Part shown: piece by piece, positions 59,380 to 64,000 of the stretch
How positions within the stretch are numbered: the stretch's first letter is position 1
How the letters are laid out: every line of letters starts with the position of its first letter
Source: Frischella perrara
Lineage (GTDB): Bacteria > Pseudomonadota > Gammaproteobacteria > Enterobacterales > Orbaceae
NCBI RefSeq assembly: GCF_000807275.1
Contig: NZ_CP009056.1
Span: 1,365,192-1,429,191, forward strand
Reading direction: 5' to 3'
DNA: 64,000 bases
The notes under the pieces: generated by a model
What the model was told of the DNA's origin: nothing
Database searches by the model: none
The model's input: only the letters and a program-made list of their open reading frames with translations
Program-made: the position numbers and the translations under genes

Positions 59380-59714
59380 TTTAAATAATAAATACAAGCA
59401 GTTAGTTAAATTGTGAGATTTATTTTCCTATAGAAGCAATTAATCTTGGTTTATGACATAAACTAAATGTTATAAATACCAATGCCATTCGAGTATTTGA
59501 GTAAATAATAATAAAAAATCGTAACTTTGAAATAATAACGCTAGGGCTTAAAAAACAAATAACTAAGATAAAAATGTTGTTGCTTATATTTAAAATGCAT
59601 CTAGATATAATTATTAATTAGTATCATCTTTTCGAGTTAGTTTTATAATATCGAACATTGTTAAATAACGTTGTTAATAGTTAACTTTTATAAATTATTT
59701 ATAAGGATTTTATT
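59380..59714. other. Spacer upstream of cysK
   Basis: 335 AT-rich bases with no ORF. The cysK promoter and possibly a CysB site must lie here, but I could not point to defined motifs. Confidence 0.35.
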
Positions 59715-60680
59715 ATGAGTAAGATATTTGATGATAATTCACAAACTATAGGCCATACTCCCCTTGTCCGTTTAAAACACTTTGGTAATGGAAATATTTT
59801 AGCGAAAATTGAATCGCGTAATCCAAGTTTCAGCATTAAATGTCGTATTGCCTCTAATATGATTTGGGATGCTGAAAAACGTGGTTTACTAACAACTGAC
59901 GTTGAGTTGGTTGAACCAACGAGTGGTAATACAGGTATTGCTTTAGCAGCTGTTGCTGCAGCTAGAGGTTATAAATTGACGTTAACTATGCCAGAAAGTA
60001 TGAGTATTGAACGTCGTAAATTACTTAAAGGGCTTGGCGCAAATCTAATCCTGACGGAAGCATCCAAAGGGATGAAAGGCGCGATTGAAAAAGCAGAACA
60101 AATTGTTGCATGTGATCCTAAACATCATTTAATGTTACAACAGTTTAGTAACCCATCTAATCCAGAAATCCACGAAAAAACTACCGGTCCTGAAATTTGG
60201 CAAGATACGGATGGTAAAATCGATATTTTTGTTGCTGGTATAGGTACAGGAGGGACTTTTACTGGAATCACCCGTTATATTAAGAAAACACATGGTAAAG
60301 ATATTACTGCTGTAGCTGTTGAACCATTAAGCTCCCCAGTTATTTCACAAGCATTAGCAGGACAACCTTTGCAACCTGGACCTCATAAAATTCAAGGTAT
60401 TGGTGCTGGATTTATTCCTGATAATCTTGATTTATCACTTATTGATTTAGTTGAAAAAGTATCAAATGAAGAAGCTATAGAAACCGCTCGCAAAATTATG
60501 GATAAAGAAGGCATTTTAGCGGGAATTTCCTCTGGTGCAGCTGTTTTTGTCGCAGATAAATTAGCCAAATTACCTGAAAATAGAGATAAAACGATCGTTG
60601 TTATCTTACCATCATCAGGTGAACGTTATTTAAGTACTGATTTATTTAGTGGGCTATTTACTGAGAAAGAATTATTATAA
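59715..60680 (+). CDS. cysK: Cysteine synthase A (O-acetylserine sulfhydrylase)
   Basis: PLP enzyme that makes cysteine from O-acetylserine and sulfide. It has 321 residues (E. coli 323). The PLP lysine is Lys 42 in [19 protein letters not shown], followed by [19 protein letters not shown], the substrate loop [27 protein letters not shown] for phosphate binding, and [26 protein letters not shown] identifies CysK rather than CysM. AAGGA precedes the ATG. The next gene is an unrelated membrane protein. Confidence 0.97.
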   Translation: MSKIFDDNSQTIGHTPLVRLKHFGNGNILAKIESRNPSFSIKCRIASNMIWDAEKRGLLTTDVELVEPTSGNTGIALAAVAAARGYKLTLTMPESMSIERRKLLKGLGANLILTEASKGMKGAIEKAEQIVACDPKHHLMLQQFSNPSNPEIHEKTTGPEIWQDTDGKIDIFVAGIGTGGTFTGITRYIKKTHGKDITAVAVEPLSSPVISQALAGQPLQPGPHKIQGIGAGFIPDNLDLSLIDLVEKVSNEEAIETARKIMDKEGILAGISSGAAVFVADKLAKLPENRDKTIVVILPSSGERYLSTDLFSGLFTEKELL

Positions 60681-60734
60681 AAAATACACATCTCATTGAA
60701 TTTTAAAGATATTTATAAATAAATTTCTTGATTA

Positions 60735-60773
60735 ATGCTAAAAAAACAGCATAATTTATATGCTATTTAGCAT
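60735..60773 (+). repeat. Nested double hairpin after cysK
   Basis: Outer stem ATGCTAAA / TTTAGCAT (60735-60742, 60766-60773) encloses an inner stem AGCATA / TATGCT (60748-60753, 60759-60764). The sequence lies between cysK and the next gene and may slow or end transcription; a T run exists only inside it, on the minus strand. Confidence 0.5.
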
Positions 60774-60793
60774 CAATCAGAGGAAATTTATAA

Positions 60794-61210
60794 ATGATTA
60801 TCACTTGTATTATTTTAATTGTTTTAGGTATTGCAGCGGCACCATCAATTATTTTGTCTAAAAAACCTAATGCAAAAGATATACTCGATAAATTGGTTCC
60901 ATTTCAAGGTTGGCTCGGTGTAATAATTTGTATTATAGGTATTTGGAGTTTAATTGGCAGCATAATGGGTATTAAAGTGGTAGGTCAAGCACCTTTTTAC
61001 TGGTTAGCCGGTTTAATTGTATCCCTCGTGGAGGCTGTCTTAGGTTTCATAATGGGCTTCAATTTAATTAACAAATATCTATTGTCACATAGCCCTGCTA
61101 CCGAAGAGAAAGGTCTAAAGTTGATGGCTAAGTTACAACCTATGCAAGAAAAATTAGGTATAGCAGCTATCATCATTGGCGTTATCGCACTGATCATCAT
61201 TTTTATTTAA
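60794..61210 (+). CDS. Small membrane protein with an internal duplication
   Basis: A 138-residue, highly hydrophobic protein with about four helices. Two segments resemble each other: LVPFQGWLGVIICIIGIWSL (about 33-52) and LQPMQEKLGIAAIIIGVIAL (about 113-132), each a short L-x-P-x-Q helix start followed by a membrane helix. This suggests an ancient duplication around a central hairpin. I recognise no family. GAGGA precedes the ATG and the start is secure. It probably has its own promoter after the cysK hairpin. Confidence 0.65.
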   Translation: MIITCIILIVLGIAAAPSIILSKKPNAKDILDKLVPFQGWLGVIICIIGIWSLIGSIMGIKVVGQAPFYWLAGLIVSLVEAVLGFIMGFNLINKYLLSHSPATEEKGLKLMAKLQPMQEKLGIAAIIIGVIALIIIFI

Positions 61211-61251
61211 GTAAGATAAAAGAATTTATTTTGATTAACTGTTTAAAACAG

Positions 61252-62199
61252 TTAATCAAAATTCTGCATACCGTAGTTCCTTCCTGTTTGCATAATTGAA
61301 ATAATCTGCTTGATTTTCCCTTCCTGTATCAGATTGCTGATAGCAGGAAGGTTTAATAGAATTTCATATTGTGCTTTACGACCAAGCTGAGCATCAGGAA
61401 TTAATCGTTGTGAAATAACTGCCTGTAAAGTGTGAGCTAATTGAGATCTAATAAATGGTTTTGCTTCATCAGGAAATGTATCGATAATACGACTCACTGT
61501 TGCAATAGCACAGTGTGTATGTAAAGTAGCAAAAACAATATGCCCTGTTTCGGCTGCCTGTAAAGCTGCACTAATAGTTTGCTGATCACGTAATTCACCA
61601 ATAACAATCACATCGGGATCTTCTCTTAAAACAGCAACAAGCCCTTCATTATAACTATGGCAATGTATGCCTATTTGACGCTGTTGTATCAGAGATAAAT
61701 CACTTTCATATAAAAATTCTATTGGATCCTCTAACGTAATAATATGTTTCTTTTGATTTAGATTAATATAGTTGATCATTGACGCTAAAGTAGTAGATTT
61801 ACCACTTCCTGTAGCACCACTAATCAATATTAGACCTTGAGATTTTGAGACTAGATGCTTAAAAACATCTGGCGCCTGAATTTCATTAAATGAAGGTATA
61901 TGATAATTAATCAGTCTAAAAGAGACCGAAATACCACGATTTTGATAAAAAATATGTCCACGAAAACGTGCTAATCCATTTATCTCATATGCAAAATCAA
62001 GTTGTTTATCCTGTTTGAGTATTTGCCTTTGTTGAGAATTTAATATTGCTAATAATTTTTGTTCAAGTTGTTGGTTGGTTATCCTATCATGATCTAATTT
62101 TAATAATTCACCATAACGACGAATAATTATGTTTTCCCCACTGGAAAGATGCACATCGGAGGCATTTTGAGTTAAACTTAACGCTAATATTGATTCCAT
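61252..62199 (-). CDS. yggR: PilT/YggR-family ATPase
   Basis: Secretion-type ATPase of the type IV pilus retraction (PilT) family, 315 residues, close to E. coli YggR (326). The N-terminal PAS-like domain starts SDVHLSSGENIIIRRYGEL; Walker A GATGSGKST is at 128-136, the Asp box at HIITLEDPIE, Walker B DPDVIVIGELRD and the His box GHIVFATLHTH. In pilus systems it powers retraction; no pilus gene lies in this window. The genomic neighbourhood (yggS, yggT) matches E. coli yggR. Confidence 0.88.
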   Translation of the reverse strand: MESILALSLTQNASDVHLSSGENIIIRRYGELLKLDHDRITNQQLEQKLLAILNSQQRQILKQDKQLDFAYEINGLARFRGHIFYQNRGISVSFRLINYHIPSFNEIQAPDVFKHLVSKSQGLILISGATGSGKSTTLASMINYINLNQKKHIITLEDPIEFLYESDLSLIQQRQIGIHCHSYNEGLVAVLREDPDVIVIGELRDQQTISAALQAAETGHIVFATLHTHCAIATVSRIIDTFPDEAKPFIRSQLAHTLQAVISQRLIPDAQLGRKAQYEILLNLPAISNLIQEGKIKQIISIMQTGRNYGMQNFD

Positions 62200-62219
62200 A
62201 TTTGAATTTATTAATGCTT

Positions 62220-62927
62220 ATGACAATTAAAGATAATTTACATGAAATACGCCAACAAATTACAACAATAGCGAAACAATGCGATCGTGATCCCAATCAA
62301 ATTCAGTTAATTGCTGTAAGTAAAACTAAACCTGTTACAGCAATTGAACAAGCTATTGAATGCGGACAATATCAATTTGGTGAAAATTATGTTCAAGAAG
62401 GTGTAGATAAAATACATTATTTTCAAGAGCAACAAAAAACTGATTTGGAATGGCATTTTATTGGTCCTTTACAATCAAATAAAACTAAACTTGTTGCAGA
62501 GAATTTCGCATGGGTGCATACAATTGATCGAATTAAAATAGCCAAACGTTTAAACGATCAACGCCCTTCTAATCTGCCATTACTCAATGTTCTTATTCAA
62601 GTCAATATAAGTAATGAAGCAAGCAAATCAGGTGTTATTGTTGAAGAAATTAATGATTTAGCTCAAGAGATAGCCAAATTACCAAATCTAAAACTGCGAG
62701 GATTAATGGCAATACCCGCTGTAACAGATAATTATGAACAACAACTTGCCACGTTCAAAAAAATGCAATGCTTATTTCAAGAGCTTCAACAGCAATTTAA
62801 TAATATTGATACACTATCAATGGGAATGACAGATGATATGCAAGCCGCTATAGTTGCCGGTAGTACAATGGTCAGAATCGGTACAGCGATCTTTGGCGCC
62901 AGAGCATACAATTCAACAAAATTATGA
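62220..62927 (+). CDS. yggS: PLP homeostasis protein YggS (PLPBP family)
   Basis: A single-domain, alanine-racemase-like TIM barrel that binds pyridoxal phosphate and keeps vitamin B6 and amino-acid pools balanced, without known catalysis. From the ATG at 62220 it has 235 residues (E. coli 234). The PLP lysine is in AVSKTKPV; QFGENYVQEGVDK, WHFIGPLQSNKTKL and SMGMTDDMQAAI ... GSTMVRIGTAIFG are all typical. An ATG at 62214 and a TTG at 62190 are also in frame. The start lies only 20 bases from that of the divergent yggR. Confidence 0.95.
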   Translation: MTIKDNLHEIRQQITTIAKQCDRDPNQIQLIAVSKTKPVTAIEQAIECGQYQFGENYVQEGVDKIHYFQEQQKTDLEWHFIGPLQSNKTKLVAENFAWVHTIDRIKIAKRLNDQRPSNLPLLNVLIQVNISNEASKSGVIVEEINDLAQEIAKLPNLKLRGLMAIPAVTDNYEQQLATFKKMQCLFQELQQQFNNIDTLSMGMTDDMQAAIVAGSTMVRIGTAIFGARAYNSTKL

Positions 62928-62960
62928 TATATTACAACGATCAATTTAAAGGAGTTTTTA

Positions 62961-63530
62961 ATGTCACCTTTGTTTTTTGTTGTTAATACTGTATTAGGGC
63001 TAAGTGTTTATTTGTTTATTCTACGTCTATGGATGCAATATGCAGGCGTCAATTTTTACAACCCTTTAGCGCAATTTGTAGTAAAAATTTCTCAACCTAT
63101 AATTGGTCCATTGCGTAAATTTATACCATCTTTAGGTCGATTTGATACAGCAACATTCATTGTGTTATTTTGTGTTGCTGCGCTTAAATTATGTGCAACA
63201 TTATATTTCACTAAATTTAATATCTATTTAGGATATAAGTATTGGCAGTGTTTTATATATGCCCCTCTCGTCATTATTCATAGTTTTGGTTATTTGATAT
63301 TTTGGTTATTATTTATACGTGCTATTTTAAGCTGGGTTAGTCATGGTCAATCACAGCTTGAAGTCGTACTTTATCAACTTACAGAACCGCTTATTACACC
63401 TATCCGTCGTGTTATTCCACCGATTGGCAATATTGATATTTCATTTATGATCTTTTTGTTTGGACTGACATTTTTAAATATTGTTTTTAGTAATCTATTT
63501 GGTTTTTGGTGGGAAATTCTATCTATTTAA
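62961..63530 (+). CDS. yggT: YGGT-family membrane protein YggT
   Basis: An inner-membrane protein of 189 residues built from two YGGT repeats, each with a conserved turn: QFVVKISQPIIGPLRKFIPSLGRFDTAT and YQLTEPLITPIRRVIPPIGNIDISF. It has about four helices. The family has been linked to osmotic tolerance and cell division, but the role is unsettled. AAAGGAG lies eight bases before the ATG. It is cotranscribed with yggS, 33 bases apart. Confidence 0.94.
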   Translation: MSPLFFVVNTVLGLSVYLFILRLWMQYAGVNFYNPLAQFVVKISQPIIGPLRKFIPSLGRFDTATFIVLFCVAALKLCATLYFTKFNIYLGYKYWQCFIYAPLVIIHSFGYLIFWLLFIRAILSWVSHGQSQLEVVLYQLTEPLITPIRRVIPPIGNIDISFMIFLFGLTFLNIVFSNLFGFWWEILSI

Positions 63531-63571
63531 ATAACCTTTATTATTATTAATATTGTTTTCAAAACACATAA

Positions 63572-63601
63572 AAAAGCCCTTATATAAAGGGCTTTTATTT
63601 T
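63572..63601. terminator. Bidirectional terminator between yggT and yicC
   Basis: Stem AAAAGCCCTT / AAGGGCTTTT (63572-63581, 63587-63596) with a five-base loop, flanked by A runs on one side and ATTTTATTT on the other. It serves both convergent genes. Confidence 0.9.
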
Positions 63602-63631
63602 ATTTAGAGAAAATTAAATTTAAAACAATGA

Positions 63632-64000
63632 TTACTCAATGTTTTGGATCTGTTCTCGCATTTGTTCAATTAATACCTTTAATTCAATGGCTGAAGCGGT
63701 AATATTTGCATTAATAGACTTTGAGGCAATAGTATTTGATTCTCGGTTAAATTCTTGCATCATAAAATCTAGACGCCGTCCGACAGCTTCATTTTTTTTC
63801 AAAATAGCATAGGTTTCTTTAACATGAGTCGATAGACGATCTAATTCTTCTGCAATATCGATTCGTTGTGCCGTTAAGATCAGTTCTTGCTCCAATCGAT
63901 TGGGTTCAAATTCGATATTAGCTTCTTCCATTTTTGTTTTTAGTTTATCTTTTTGCCATTGTAAAATTTCCGGCATCCAATTACGAATCTTAGTTACTTC
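63632..64000 (-). CDS. yicC: YicC-family endoribonuclease, 3' part only
   Basis: C-terminal 123 residues of a YicC/DUF1732 protein; the frame is open to the window end (EVTKIRNWMPEILQW), so the ATG at 63976 is internal. The block GRRLDFMMQEFNRESNTIAS and SINANITASAIELKVLIEQM is nearly invariant in the family, and the full E. coli protein has 287 residues. YicC has been reported to act in RNA decay. The N-terminal half lies beyond the window. Confidence 0.95.
   Translation of the reverse strand, partial: EVTKIRNWMPEILQWQKDKLKTKMEEANIEFEPNRLEQELILTAQRIDIAEELDRLSTHVKETYAILKKNEAVGRRLDFMMQEFNRESNTIASKSINANITASAIELKVLIEQMREQIQNIE

Overview
The window is an AT-rich chromosomal segment of a gammaproteobacterium. 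Housekeeping proteins (ArgS, GuaA, AckA, Pta, CysK, GlpG, YggS/YggT, YfbV, PriC, YicC, Nfi) read like diverged enterobacterial orthologues, and regulatory elements (a CRP-type box, a TPP riboswitch, intrinsic terminators) are enteric in style. Strong AT bias together with an ascorbate operon, an AspT/AsdA module and lineage-specific secreted proteins fits an Orbaceae gut symbiont such as Gilliamella. That taxonomic call is an inference from gene content; no rRNA or tRNA was found to anchor it.

Layout. 1-6266: 3' part of pbpC, then on the minus strand a dihydroorotate-dehydrogenase-family gene, an amidohydrolase with a terminator in its leader, and the HerA-like ATPase yjgR. 6423-13381: a complete L-ascorbate (ula) regulon, with minus-strand ulaAB(fused)-C-F-D-E and plus-strand ulaR-ulaG diverging from a shared region with a CRP-type site. 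13575-17616: a small membrane protein and the aspT-asdA aspartate/alanine module. 17888-21033: two convergent, paralogous secreted proteins that look like adhesins with a lectin-like C-terminus, followed by nearly 1 kb of very AT-rich DNA without genes. 22007-27049: an early region of a Mu-like prophage (repressor pair, Ner-like and winged-helix regulators, MuB-like ATPase, Mor-like activator) with no recognisable transposase or structural genes; two unknown ORFs occupy the transposase position. A decayed LysR-like fragment follows.

27283-43785: ordinary chromosome: proC, thiBPQ under a TPP riboswitch, argS, brnQ-apt, a dimethylarginine hydrolase next to an amino-acid antiporter, nfi-trmN6, yigZ, cptA, glpG and a secreted nuclease. 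44022-52980: an accessory zone holding a cold-shock gene, an orphan membrane protein, gene debris, and a two-gene unit encoding a 1359-residue P-loop (STAND/NLR-like) ATPase with an N-terminal PD-(D/E)xK-type nuclease motif plus a 346-residue partner. The latter is the best candidate for an undescribed or poorly described (probably anti-phage) system. 52981-64000: guaA, ackA-pta, yfbV-priC, cysK, a small duplicated membrane protein, a pilT-like ATPase, yggS-yggT and the 3' part of yicC.

Functionally, ula feeds ascorbate into the pentose-phosphate pathway; ackA-pta gives ATP from acetyl-CoA in fermentative growth; AspT/AsdA can generate proton motive force from aspartate; DDAH plus its transporter can release citrulline from methylated arginine. 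Together these suit a fermentative, host-associated life. Family assignments come from remembered family features and visible motifs; no database search was run.
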